The notes under the pieces: model-generated
Database searches by the model: none
Seen by the model: the letters and a program-made list of their open reading frames with translations, nothing else
What the model was told of the DNA's origin: nothing
Translations under genes and position numbers: made by a program
Shown here: positions 49,797 to 61,614 of the stretch, in pieces
Layout: each line of letters begins with the position of its first letter
Numbering within the stretch: the first letter of the stretch is position 1
NCBI GenBank assembly: GCA_033002965.1
Contig: JAURVB010003517.1
Location: 1 to 64,000, forward strand
Direction: 5' to 3'
Length of the DNA stretch: 64,000 nt
Origin: Piper betle
Taxonomy: Eukaryota > Streptophyta > Magnoliopsida > Piperales > Piperaceae

Positions 49797-52700
49797 ATAA
49801 AAATTTTGTCCTTGAAATTTTAACACAAGGAGGTTCTACTGAAACTGATACTCTTCAATAGTCATGTACATCTTCACTGATTGTTGTTGCGCCTACATGG
49901 CAAGTTTTGCTTGTGATGCTGTCAATATCAAGCATTTTTATTTTAATCTATCTGTGCATGTTCTGACATTACCATCACCATTCCCTTCTGTTTTTATCCC
50001 TACTGCTAACTCGGTGGGAAAAATCCTAGGTCACCCCTAAGGGCATATTGGGTTGGTCAAGCAGATACTCAAGAGTATCACAAGGTGCTAATCTAGGTTA
50101 GATCTGGAAATACTACGTCAAGGGCAAGGCCTACCTACTAGCAGCTACCCATATCCCTCTAAACCTTATCTATGTGAGAAGTCAACTACATGTACTCTCA
50201 GGAAACTCTATCCTAGGTCCTACAGCCATCCTAAAGTGTGCTATAAGTCACCTGCTAGGTACGAGTGTATAGGCTAATGAGCAGCATGGCTCACTGTCAC
50301 CAATCTAGATCCAACTCTCAAGTGTTCTATATAAGGAATTGGACTGCTCACTGGGTCCTAGTTTACTCGATCCTGAGTCGAGTATCTTCTATTAGAGAAC
50401 AAGGATAATTGCTATGACTCTACTGTATACTATGGCTCTGGTGGCTATCTATACAACCACTAACTGCTACTAAAGGGAGCTCTCTCCGACAGAATGGAAG
50501 TGAGAACACCTGTACATACACAGCATGTCACAATGAGTATGAAAACATACTTTGCATGGGACTGTAGAGCTTGCATCTGGTCTGTAGCATGTGCTCTGGT
50601 CAATGTATACTCCTCTCAATCTTCTGGATAACTGATAGTAGAACTGATATATCTAGATGGGTGAGTGGAAATTCTCAAGTGAAAATTCCACTCTGTCTGA
50701 CATCTCTAGGTTATATAAAGGAGATTGAATCTCCTGAAAATCTAATCACATTGCTCAAGAACTCTCAATCGGTGATATCTCATCCTCACATGTGGAATCT
50801 GACATCAGGTAAACTAGGGAAGTCCACTAGGCTAAGAAAAACCTACAACATAAGTATGTCACTCTGGTCTATGGTAAGATCATTGTATCATGAAAGTGAA
50901 AGGGGAGATGAAATCCCTGTGTAGCATAGTACATGGCCAAAATATTGGTAGGTCTATGGACTTATCTCTAAAGTCACCACGATTCACTATGCCACAGATG
51001 ATCAGTCTATGGGACAGCCAATCAATGACGAATATAAAAAATGGTTCCTAAGTGGCTCTAGTTCAATTAGCTAACAGTAGGCACATATTTCTCAATACCG
51101 TACTAGTTACGCACTTCTAAATGGATGGGGTTCAAATAACCCAAAGAACCACTGTCTCCCATCAAGTCTATGGGGACTCATAGCAAGGTTTGACATGTGT
51201 CTCATCCGCCCTTCAGTGGTGTGTGACATGCCGTCCCGTACCAATTTGTAGTACTAATCTTGACTTATATGACTACTACCATTATGGTAGACTCTCAAGA
51301 AAGGCTATCAATCAAGATGAGCATACACTGATATCACTCTGTCTGGTCAGCATGGTCTATCCTGTCTAAAGTCCTTATCTGCATCACTCTCAAGCCGGGG
51401 TGAAATCATCATCATAAATCAGTCTACAAACATCTACCTACACTATAAACCCTAATCAGTACCATGAAGGTACCTCTATACTCAGGGTAAGGTTCAACCC
51501 TATGTCTCAAGGTAATGACCTAATTGTGTTGGTGAAACACAAGGGAATCACTATCCTTCTGAAAGACATTTCCTCACTAACCCTCTATCTATGCCTAATA
51601 CTAGTACAAGTTGAACTCCTATCGTTGGCTGGCCAATCGTTAACTGGGTTGAATTGCGTGTGTGACCCTCTACTGACCATCTGATTTGTGTATGCTAGTT
51701 GTGGCCCAAGGATGTACTATTATGTTGTCTGAATAATCTGAACACTATGACTGTCCCATCTAGTGGTTATACTGTCATGTTTTCTGACTCTATCCATGTA
51801 CATCCTTATGAGACTGTCACTAACAGTATCTGATGGTGTTATCTTGCAATACACATCTGACCCAAGGGTGTCAGGTCAAGACAATGATTGCAAGAGACCT
51901 TGTGAAGTCGGATCCTATGCCATCTCATCAAAATGACCTCCATTTTCCTAACTCTTCTCTATTCTTCTGATGCCACTATAGCTATATCTTGTTCCTCAAA
52001 TTATGGCCCTACTTAGCTCTGAAAGTTGTGACATGCGGTCGCCATGCAAGACTCAAAATCCTTCAAATAGCTGCCTCATGTGGGGCAAGACAACAACTTG
52101 GCCATGGCTTAAGCTCTAATTTCTTCACTCGGTCGGCGGTTGAGCAATACACAGACGGCGGTAGTGCGTACTCGGTCAGTGGTATTGCATCTCAGATGGT
52201 GGTTGTGCACCTCAAACGGTGGTTATGCAACTCAGTTGGTGGTTATGCAACTCGGTCGGTGGTTGTGCACCTTGGTCGGCGGTTGAACAACTTAGTCAGT
52301 GGTTGTGCACTCGGTCGGTGATTGTGCAACTCTGTCTACAACAGCACTATCTAGATGCTAAGAATCTGATCCTGATCGTATACATTGTAAATCCACAACT
52401 GTCTCTGACATATCTTGGCTGCTAACAACTCGGATTAGGTTGTCTAACCAAGCATGTTTGATCTGAAGAGGTCCAAATCATGGTGGTGACACATACGATG
52501 GTGAATCTATGCTAAACCCATACTGATCTCCTGAAATTTGGAGTGACTGCTTCTATCAGTGCTGACCGGCCCTCATATGGTAACCACTAATTTGGTGCCT
52601 TATCTCTGGTGGAATCCTATCAAATATCTTATCTTGTAGGCAATGGTGGTCCTGATCTTTTCCTCATCATATCGAGAACTCTGTCTAGCGAAGAGAAGCC

Positions 52701-52928
52701 AAAAGTACTACCAGTATGGTCATAACTAGTGGAAGAGGGGGATGCGGTGAAGTGCCCATTGGACTGTCGATCCACCTTGCTACTCATCCTCATTCATCAT
52801 TATCTTCTAGAAGTGGTCCATCTCAAGTTGTCTGCACAAACTCTCATCTATGCCCCATGTACTTCAATGGCTCCATTGGCATAATCACTTCCTTCATCCT
52901 TGGGCATTTGTCTAAGGCACTCGGTGGT
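49797..52928 (-). other. Non-coding internal region of the LARD-like element
   Basis: The longest ORFs (50571-50924 and 51989-52321, plus strand) have no recognisable domain and run antisense to the element. No pol motif was found in any frame. It contains a minisatellite at 52131-52345. Confidence 0.6.
52131..52345. repeat. 20-bp minisatellite, about ten copies
   Basis: The consensus is close to tcggtcggtggttgtgcaac. Units vary by a few bases and by one or two bases in length. The plus-strand ORFs over it (51989-52425) simply reflect the repeat. Confidence 0.85.
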
Positions 52929-54085
52929 TGTTAAGTATTTAAAATATATAATATTTACCCATGTTTTTAATATGATTTTGTACTTCCCGGGTATAAATAT
53001 TATTAATTTAGTGATATTTTTCATTATATTCTAGTTAATTAATATTTTATTAGATATGATTAATTTTGGTGTTTCAATGCAGAAAAAGATGAATAAATTA
53101 AGCTTTGGATTTGATTGGTCATGACACTTAGCCCCACCCAATGGCTACAATTTATGGTGTTCAATGGAGTCGAACAGTTGGAAACTTGAAGGGACATAAT
53201 AATTAATTAGACTACGTCGATTTGTGAACACCCTCTTCAAATTCTTGTATCTCCACTTCTATATGAACGGGTGGTCATTTGTTGTTATCATATCTCATCT
53301 CTTGGCTTCGGAGTGTAGTGAAAGAAGTAGTTTTAGTTTTTGTAATTTCTTTTTCTTTCATAATAAAAATTAGTTTCTTTTTTATAATGTTTTCTATTTT
53401 TATTATGGAGTAGTCTTTATATTTCGTTCTAGAGAACAATGGAACTTAACATGATTTAATTGAATTTATTTCAAGCTCTTACTCTTTTATTCGATCGGAT
53501 TGTTTGAATTATCATATTCTAAATGCTAAGAGTAGATTGATCACATATTTCTTAGATCATGAGGTTTAATTAGATTTCGGGAGAAATTAATTAGATTAGT
53601 CATTGGTAATTCATCATACGACGAGTCTTTTGACTTGTTTGTCATTGTGGTCGGGAGATACACAACACCGTATGCGATTGCAAGGCAATTCTTAATGCAT
53701 TATTTTGTTGATTAATCAATTATCACCGGGAGGTAGAAATTGAGGCAAAATAATAGAAGCATGAAAGAGCGGGAGCCACCATGTCATATAATTATCCTAG
53801 ATCAATAATCTGAGGGAATAAAAGATAAGAGTAAGATATGATGAAGATTAAATTGATGTTAAGGGAAATTCGACTCTAGAACGAGTTTTATCATTTTAAC
53901 GTCTCCTTTTATTTAAAGTTATTATTTATATTTAGTTAAGTCAATTATTTTTGTTTTTCTATTAATATTATTTTCTTTAATTAATTTAAGGAAATTCATC
54001 TCTCTGTGGGAACGATACTCGAATTTATCATTATATTACTTGTTTCGACCATGTATACTTGCATGTTATTGATAATATTCTAACA
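52929..54085 (+). repeat. 5' LTR of the Athila-like element
   Basis: It starts TGTTAAGTATTT and ends ATATTCTAACA. A conserved 'tctctgtgggaacgatact' stretch near 54000 is shared with the LTR at 11050-12823. Confidence 0.93.
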
Positions 54086-54091
54086 AGTTTT

Positions 54092-54107
54092 TGGCGCCGT
54101 TGCCGGG
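54092..54107 (+). other. Primer-binding site (tRNA-Asp type)
   Basis: TGGCGCCGTTGCCGGG lies 6 nt after the LTR end, the placement and sequence typical of Athila/Tat-lineage elements. Confidence 0.85.
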
Positions 54108-54269
54108 AGATCAAATTTTCTTAATTAATTTAGGATTAGAATTTTGAGTGTTTTTCTTTTCTTTTTAGATTTTAGTGTCTGATTATTTTAAAAAACAAAA
54201 AAGAAAAAAAGGAAAATAAATACTATATCATTGTCTTTTTCCTTGTTATCATTTGTTATACATTGATTA

Positions 54270-55586
54270 GTGCAGTCACCCTTGTTCTCTTGTGATCTAG
54301 AGATTGAAAGGACTTTGAGAAACTTGTGTGCCGCTGGAAGAAGAGCACAAGATCCAATAGAGGAAGAAGCCATGCATTCATGGAGGACTACCAGAATTTT
54401 AGAATTAGATGCACTTACTACTTTATCTGTTCAGGTCAGTGCTTTAACTAATCAAATTCAAATTCTTAATATACAGAGACAGGTTAAGGCTATGGAGCCA
54501 AGGTGTGAATGGTGTGGACAAGGACACTTTACAGATCAATGTGCAACTGATCAAGTAAACTACGTAGGCAACTATAATTAGAACAACAATCCCTATTCCA
54601 ATACCTACAATGCGGGCTGGCACAATAACCCCAATTTTTCATGGAATAGTTCTCTACACTCGACTGTTGTCCCTAATAATCCACCACCACCATCACAGCA
54701 TTATCAACCCCCTTCACTTTCTTTTCAGCAATAACAACAACAACTAGATTTGGTCAAAATGTTCAATTCCATGCAACAAACTATGTAACAAACTATGCAA
54801 CAATTTATGCAGAATCAACAACAACAACAACAACAGTTTATGGAACAAGTTATGGTGCAATTAGACAAGGAACCAAGTGAGCGACCCAAGGGTGTACTTC
54901 CCAGCCAACCAGAACAACCAAGGAATGATGGTCAAGAGCATTGCAAAGCTATAACAACCCGAAGTGGTATTACTTTACAAGAACCAGTTCAGCCCAATGA
55001 AGTTAAGGAAAAAGATGAAAAACCAAATAACAAACGTGAACCCAATACATTGGTTAGCTTACTCGGATGCAAAGGGGATCAGTTTAGTAATTCATTACAT
55101 AAAGCCATAAATTCTCTTTGTGAAGAAGATATTGATGTGGATGAGATGATTAAAGTATTAGATTCACAACCAATTTTGCCTCAACGATTCAAAGTTGTGA
55201 AAACCTTAGATCTACCATTCCACAGATTGCTGCCATCAGTTGAAGTACCACCTATTTTGGAGCTAAAGCAACTTCCAAAACATCTCAGGTATATTTTCTT
55301 AGGGCTTAATGACACTCTTCCTATTATTATATCTTCAGAGCTAACTATATTGCAGAAAGAAAAGCTGATTAGAATACTAAAAGATCACAAGTCAGCTATT
55401 GCTTGGACTATAGCAGACAAACATGGCATCTGGTGTGGTTGCTGGTCATTTTCTCCTAGACAAAAGTTTTTCCACATGGTGCAATTGAAATTAAGACTGA
55501 ACAAGGAGATCGATCATTTAAAGTCAATGAAGCATGGGTCAAGTCCAAATTCAGTTATTCATGATAATCATCCACCAACTAATTGA
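54270..55586 (+). pseudogene. Gag and pol remnants of the Athila-like element
   Basis: One reading frame runs through the whole stretch, broken by stops at 54579-54581, 54732-54734 and 54786-54788. In order it holds a gag start (DLEIERTLR), a deletion scar, a coiled-coil-like piece, a CCHC zinc knuckle (CEWCGQGHFTDQC, 54501-54539), a PYSNTYNAGWHNNPNFSW piece, a Gln-rich run (54813-54850), the AITTRSG motif, and the linker before reverse transcriptase (ELKQLPKHLRYIFLG ... AIAWTIADKHGI). Then a large deletion joins it, out of frame, to the pol C-terminus near 55464-55530 (an FPHGAIEI-type end). The aspartic-protease D-S/T-G motif is not seen. Polymerase and integrase are absent. Confidence 0.85.
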
Positions 55587-55645
55587 TATGAGGGTGTTCT
55601 CTTTCACTTCTTTTTCTTTATTTTTATTTTTGAGGACAATGTTTA

Positions 55646-55661
55646 GTTTAAGTTTGGGGGT
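55646..55661 (+). other. Internal polypurine-tract-like sequence
   Basis: agtttaagtttgggggtg follows 'gaggacaatgttt', a pattern like that before Athila LTRs, but it lies 1.3 kb upstream of the real 3' LTR. Confidence 0.5.
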
Positions 55662-56984
55662 GATGCCTTAATTTTATGCATATTGTTCATGCTTGACTCA
55701 TGTTTAGATTTAGATATACATATATATAGTGTAGTTTAGTGTAAAAATTTTATTATGCAATAGTATTTTAGTCTCTTGGTCCAATGATAGATACATGTGA
55801 ATTAGTCTTACCTTTCTTGGGAAAACTTGATTAATTGATATGAGGGATGAACTGAGTAAAAGATTGCATTCGAGAGTTGGTTCTCTACCTTATATTATTT
55901 TCACAATCCTTTGGTTTAGATGATTTCAATGAATGTTTTGCAATAAGGATTGTACATGATGGTCATGACTTTTAGAATTTGCCCTAGCGACTTTCGAGGC
56001 GAAATATTTGGCTTGCCATGTTGATGGGAAATGATATAGGCATTTCTTTTGATGAGTCTGGGCCTTTCTTCAAGCCTACCTAATATGAATTATCCTCTGT
56101 ACACAATTTCATGGCCTTTATTATACATATTTGTTTGATTACCCTTATTTTAGCCTTGGCCTTTTTATTGAAAATATATCTTGTTGCTTGAGTCCTAGCA
56201 CCCTAGTGTTTTGAATTCGTTCTAAATTCTAACAAGGATGAAACTTTGAGTAGTATAGGGGGAAGGCATTGCGTGTTATAGAGTGGTGATTGAGTAGATT
56301 GTGTGGACTTTCCTAGAACTTTGCTTTGTAAAAAAAAGAAGAAAAACAAAGAAAAAGAGGAAAGAAAAAGATGAGGCAATGATCCTCCACCAGTAAATAC
56401 AAGATGAAGCAAGAGTCTTCCACTGGTTTGAAAGAAAAGAGAAAAAGAAAAAGTAGTAGGTAGTCAATGGAAAATCAAAGCAAAGTTAGTTCTTATATTG
56501 GGTCAACTCGATACTACATTTAAGGAAGTTTGTGTCATATTGCTTGGGGATTTGTTGTACATGTATGTCAGGATTTAGAAAGGATTTTTAATTCTAGGGT
56601 GCATATTAGCCTCTGATTTTTCTATCTTGTTTATCCTATTTTTGGTCCCTAGCCCCTGGCCCCGTTACAACCTATAAAGACCTATTGATTCCATTAATTG
56701 GCATTACCTACATTAGTGGAGATGGGAGCGAAAGGTAAACATATTTAAGCATGTACTTGATTGTATTCTCTTGGTTGCAGATGAGAATGATAAGCCAATG
56801 GACTATCACACACACACAGAGCTTTCTTTTGGATGTGATTGATGAAAGGGAATTTCTGATTTGATTGACATCTTGTTGACTCTTGAGGGTTTGATTGAGA
56901 ATCATATGAGAACATAATGGGGACTAAGTATTTTTGTGTAGTAAAATTTTCTTTGTTATGATATTTTGCTCGGGACGTGCAAAA
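55662..56984 (+). other. Non-coding 3' internal region of the Athila-like element
   Basis: No ORF of note. Autonomous relatives carry an extra ORF in this position, but no trace is recognisable here. The minus ORFs at 56203-56467 come from a purine-rich stretch. Confidence 0.5.
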
Positions 56985-57000
56985 GTTTAAGTGTGGGGTG
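56985..57000 (+). other. Polypurine tract before the 3' LTR
   Basis: gtttaagtgtggggtg lies immediately before the LTR start TGTTAAG. Confidence 0.8.
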
Positions 57001-58155
57001 TGTTAAGTGTTTAAAATATATAATATTTACCCATGTTTTTAATATGATTTTGTACTTCCCGGGTATAAACATTATTAATTTAGTGATATTTTTCATTATA
57101 TTCTAGTTAATTAATATTTTATTAGATATGCTTAATTTTGGTGTTTCAATGCAGAAAAAGATGAATAAATTAAGCTTTGGATTTGATTGGTCATGACACT
57201 TGGCCCCACCCAATGGCTACAATTTATGGTGTTCAATGGAGTCGAACAGTTGGAAACTTGAAGGGACATTATAATTAATTAGACTACGTCGATTTGTGAA
57301 CACCCTCTTCGAATTCTTGTATCTCCACTTCTATATAAAGGGGTGGTCATTTGTTGTTATCATATCTCATCTCTTGGCTTCGGAGTGTAGTGAAAGAAGT
57401 AGTTTTAGTTTTTGTAATTTCTTTCTCTTTCATAATAAAAATTAGTTTCTTTTTTATATTGTTTTCTATTTTTATTATGGAGTAGTCTTTTATTTCGTTC
57501 TAGAGAAGAATGGAACTTAACATGATTTAATTGAATTTATTTCAAGCTCTTACTCTTTTATTCAATCGGATTGTTTGAATTATCATGTTCTAAATGCTAA
57601 GAATAGATTGATCACCTATTTCTTAGATCATGAGGTTTAATTAGATTTCGGGAGAAATTAATTAGATTAGTCATTGATAATTCATCATACGACGAGTCTT
57701 TTGACTTGTTTGTCGTTGTGGTCGGAAGATACACAACACCGTATGCGATTGTAAGGCAATTCTTAATGCATTATTTTGTTGATTAATCAATTATCACCGG
57801 GAGGTAGAAATTGAGGCAAAATAATAGAAGCATGAAGGAGCGGGAGCCACCATGTCATATAATTATCCTAGATCGACAATCCGAGGGAATAAAAGATAAG
57901 AGTAAGATTTGATGAAGATTAAATTCATGTTAAGGGAAATTCGACTCTAGAACGAGTTTTATAATTTTAACTTCGCTTTTAATTTAAAGTTATTACATAG
58001 AGTTAGTTAAGTTTGTTATTTTTGTTTTGTTCTTCATTTTATGTTCTTTAATTAATTATAGGAAATTCATCTCCCTGTGGGACGATACTTGAATTTATCA
58101 TTATATTACTTGTTTCGACCGTGTATACTTGCATGTCATTGAAAATATTCGAACA
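57001..58155 (+). repeat. 3' LTR of the Athila-like element
   Basis: It starts TGTTAAGTGTTT and ends ATATTCGAACA, aligned end to end with the 5' LTR. Confidence 0.93.
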
Positions 58156-58160
58156 GTGGT

Positions 58161-58760
58161 CCATCTCATGTGCCAACTAACTTGCCAGTATCTCTATACT
58201 TCAAGCTCCTTACTATTTCCCTTTTCCTTTTAACTCATTCCCGCAATGTATACCATGTCCCACGGAAGCAGGACTAATGTGGTGATATGCAAGACACGAA
58301 CACCTAGTCAACATCCAATTCAATCTCAACTTACCGAATATGTGGACACCACAACTCATCCAAATCTCTTATGCAATGGACAGAACTGGTGGGTCTCTAA
58401 GCCCATCATGACATTCCTGTCAAATTTCTATTGACATTTGTTGACCTCCGGATGCTGGTATAACATGGGATCTTATACCCATTCTACCTCTGCTAGCACT
58501 ACAGCATGCCCTCTTCACATTTAACTAAGCAAACAGTTTGATATCATGATGAAAATCCATAGAATTGACCTGTCAGCTTAACTAAGGTTAGTTCCACATA
58601 TTTCTGATCCAAGCCCTGAATATGATGTGATGCAACTAACTTATGAAAAAATATATGAATGTAAAGAAAACAAACAGAAACATACCTACCAGCTGGACTT
58701 GGAGGAGCCTTTGCACACACATCACCTATAATAGTATCTTCCATCTTAATCAACCGAGAG
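58161..58760 (-). other. 5' internal region of the LARD-like element
   Basis: Resumes after the nested element. A short minus ORF (58753-58544) has a gag-like position but no recognisable domain. Confidence 0.5.
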
Positions 58761-58777
58761 TGGCTCTGATACTAAAC
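58761..58777 (-). other. Primer-binding site (initiator tRNA-Met type)
   Basis: On the minus strand 'TTTAGTATCAGAGCCA' follows the 5' LTR. It is one base off the usual TGGTATCAGAGC binding site (G to A). It fixes the element's orientation. Confidence 0.8.
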
Positions 58778-61614
58778 TATAACACCCCAAATCTAATTCA
58801 CACTCGTGAACCAAACTGGCATGTCACGGGCCTCGGTTAGGTTGGCTAACCCGAACCCAACTCCTACGGATTTAATCTCGGTATCTTAAGATGAAGATAC
58901 GACTCTCCATGCATGGATGAATGTAAAAACCCTAACATGCTACTATATAGATGGCATGCAAACTAATTTACACACCAACAATAATTGTGATAAATCACTA
59001 AAAATTCTATAAAAAACTGACAGAGTCTTCCCTAGAAGCTTGGGTCTTTAACCCACCTGTGCAAACCCACTAAAAATTAGGGGCCACCCTGTCAAGTCAT
59101 CATATGCAAATATATATATCTATATATCAAACAACTTCATTCACACAAAATCTAATCTGATGTAAACTCATTCTAAAGCCTCGGTCTTTAGCCCACCTAT
59201 GCAGTCTATTCACATTTCACATATCATCATATGTTAGCATTTAATCACATCATTCTCAATATAATAGCATCATAAACAAAATATTAACCACTATATCAAC
59301 TGACATATGTGTGCAAGCGACATCATTGGTCCTCCATCCAGCTGGCACATCCAACTCATGATTATCACCTACATATATTATAAAAGCATGCCAGTAACAA
59401 GCATTGCTAGTCCAAAATATAACTATAACAAACTGGCTATGAGAGCAAAGTCTCACATGAAAGAAAACACTCGTACACTTCTCATGAACTCTCTGAAGGG
59501 CACCTACTGAGGAGCCACTGGGCTGCAGACCCGGTAGCATCCTGAACTGACTACTTTGCTAATGCCTCTTTTAGCATTTTCTCATTTCATTTTTCTCTGG
59601 TCCATCTAGACTACAAGTATATCCTAAGCCCTCTCCTTTCCTCCATAATTCTCCTGGCCTTGAGCACGAAGGCCGAGTACTCTCAGGCAGTCGTCTTTAG
59701 TACCCTTTGAACCACAAGTCCGGACAAGCGCTCTACTTAACAGTAACCGTAAACCTCCTCATTCTCCAGATGTGAGGAACTCAACCACTGAGTTGTTAGG
59801 ATCCCTTAGGAATGGAACAGTCCTCTCACTACTCCAGAGCCCACTTTGACTGTCACGGCATCCGCTCATGGTACATGCAAGTCGGTTTCTCCATCTCTCG
59901 TCTCACTTAAAACGAGATAAAATTATATATATAGGCTTGAGAAGGGATTCATATAATAGGCCCGAAGATAACTTGTGGTCGATATTGTTTTCGAAATCAT
60001 TCTCGAGGGTTCTCATCATCAAGGGTTATTAATCGGGAAAATTGTTTGGCTAAGTGGCCCGAGTTAAGTGGTATCCGACAAAATACCACTTAACCCATCC
60101 TACAGGTAATAAAACAACATACAATAGAATAAAGGATAAAACATAGACGAGTACTAAACAGACCTGGTAGAGCTCCAAGTGTGTACTCGCGCCTAAGCGG
60201 TGAGCTCCTACTCTGTACCTACACCTAACGCCTACTAACTGAATGATGCATCAACTTGACATGATCATTACACACAACACAATCATCATCCATCACAATC
60301 AACAATCATCAATGTGAAAATAATTCTAACTCATCCTATTCATACAAATTTTATTGTGTTTTTCTAAGTTATATCATAGTCGATTAGCATGTTCAGATTT
60401 AATTTACCTCATTAGATCACTTGACCTTCAGTCCCTACTAATCACATCATGCAATCAACACTTCATTCATAGTCAAACATTTATTATGACAATTAATCAA
60501 TCCTAGCATGTTGTGCTAACAATCATCAATTTTCAATAATTAACTCGGAGGTAATTATACCTCTCGTCATCGACAATCTGTGACGACTAGGGTTTCATCG
60601 TGCATCTCGGAGCTCAAATTCGGTGCTCGTCAATTTCAGAAGTTCGATCAGGTTCGACTAGATGAGCTCTACGAAAGATGTGACGACTTCTAGTGAATCC
60701 AAGTTTTCGGTAGGGTTCCGGTGGTTTTCCAATAGTTTTAGTGGTTTCCTAGCAGCTTTTTGGCGGTTTTCCTGCGGCAATTGCCGGTGGCATCTACTGG
60801 CAGAATAGCGGTGGTATTGGGTACTATTGGCATCGGCTCGGCAAGCCCAATGTGTCCACGACGTCGATACGGTCGATGGAGGTGGCGGCTCGCTGACAAA
60901 AGGCAAAAGCAGGGCTGTCTGTGGTGGGGTGTGGAGATTCGGCCTAGATGGGTAGCGTTAGGCTCCGTTCCGGTCAGGGTAGGTCGTTGGAGGTTCAAAG
61001 GTGTCGAGGCCACCACTAGATCACGGTGGCGATGGTCGCTAGTAGCATGGTCGGCAATGGTGGCTGGCAATGTGATTTGCGATGGAAGCGCGACATAAGG
61101 GCATGGCTTCCTCGCGTCGTGGAGCCCTGACAATGGCAGGGGGCACTCGGGCTGGCACGGCAAAGTGGCAGCCAAGCTTTGCAGCAACGATCTGCAGCAG
61201 GGAGGCGTCAACTACGGCAACAAACACAAGAGTGAAGGTGGCAGCGATCGAGGGTTTTGGGGGGAAAAATGGTTGGGGGTGATCGATGGCAATATCGTAA
61301 ATAAGTATTGACTCTACTTTGATTCGAGTCAAAAATAATAACTAGCTTGTAATAAATCGTAAAAAATCCAAAAAATATGAGAAAATCCCATAAATTATAA
61401 TACACACCACAACATCATAATGACATACTCTATAACTATTAACCCACTCAAACTGCCCCAAAACGCGTTCTGCCGCAGTAAATGACCTAAAACTAATTCT
61501 ACAACCCATATACATAAAAATAAAATAAAATAAATAAACTGACATAGTCTCATATATTCTGATAACCCATTCTTTTCTACTGTATTCATAACGTTATCAT
61601 AATATACTTGGGTT
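58778..61614 (-). repeat. 5' LTR of the LARD-like element, truncated
   Basis: It starts TATAACACCCC (the TG dinucleotide mutated) and follows the LTR at 46842-49783 to the equivalent of 49646. About 140 bp of the outer end are missing, replaced by the start of another LTR. The GC-rich block is at 60560-61280. Confidence 0.9.

Larger units (their letters stand above)
52929..58155 (+). mobile_element. Athila-like LTR retrotransposon, internally deleted, TSD GTGGT
   Basis: Two LTRs of 1157 and 1155 bp (52929-54085 and 57001-58155) flank a 2.9-kb internal region. The 5-bp duplication gtggt is present on both sides (52924-52928 and 58156-58160). Primer-binding site and polypurine tract are in place. 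By eye the LTRs differ at roughly 50-60 positions (about 95 % identity), so the insertion is fairly young and post-dates the LARD-like host element. Reverse transcriptase, RNase H and integrase are missing, so it cannot move on its own. Confidence 0.92.
46842..61614 (-). mobile_element. LARD-like non-coding LTR retrotransposon carrying a nested element
   Basis: This minus-oriented element has two family-I LTRs: the 3' LTR on the left (46842-49783) and the 5' LTR on the right (58778-61614, truncated). A primer-binding site adjoins the 5' LTR and a polypurine tract adjoins the 3' LTR. The internal region without the nested insertion is about 3.76 kb (49784-52928 plus 58161-58777). It has no recognisable gag, protease, reverse transcriptase, RNase H or integrase on either strand. 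LTRs near 3 kb around a non-coding core are what large retrotransposon derivatives (LARDs) look like. Such elements depend on proteins of an autonomous relative. Confidence 0.8.

Noticed and set aside
52131..52345. Short regular repeats as a CRISPR array
   Set aside because: The units are contiguous without unique spacers, and the genome is eukaryotic. It is a minisatellite.
50571..52425. Plus-strand ORFs in the LARD core
   Set aside because: They are antisense to the element, show no domain, and partly consist of the minisatellite.
54795..55586. 263-codon ORF as a host gene
   Set aside because: Its content (AITTRSG, ELKQLPKHLRYIFLG, WTIADKHGI) and place between LTRs show that it is a remnant of the element's polyprotein.
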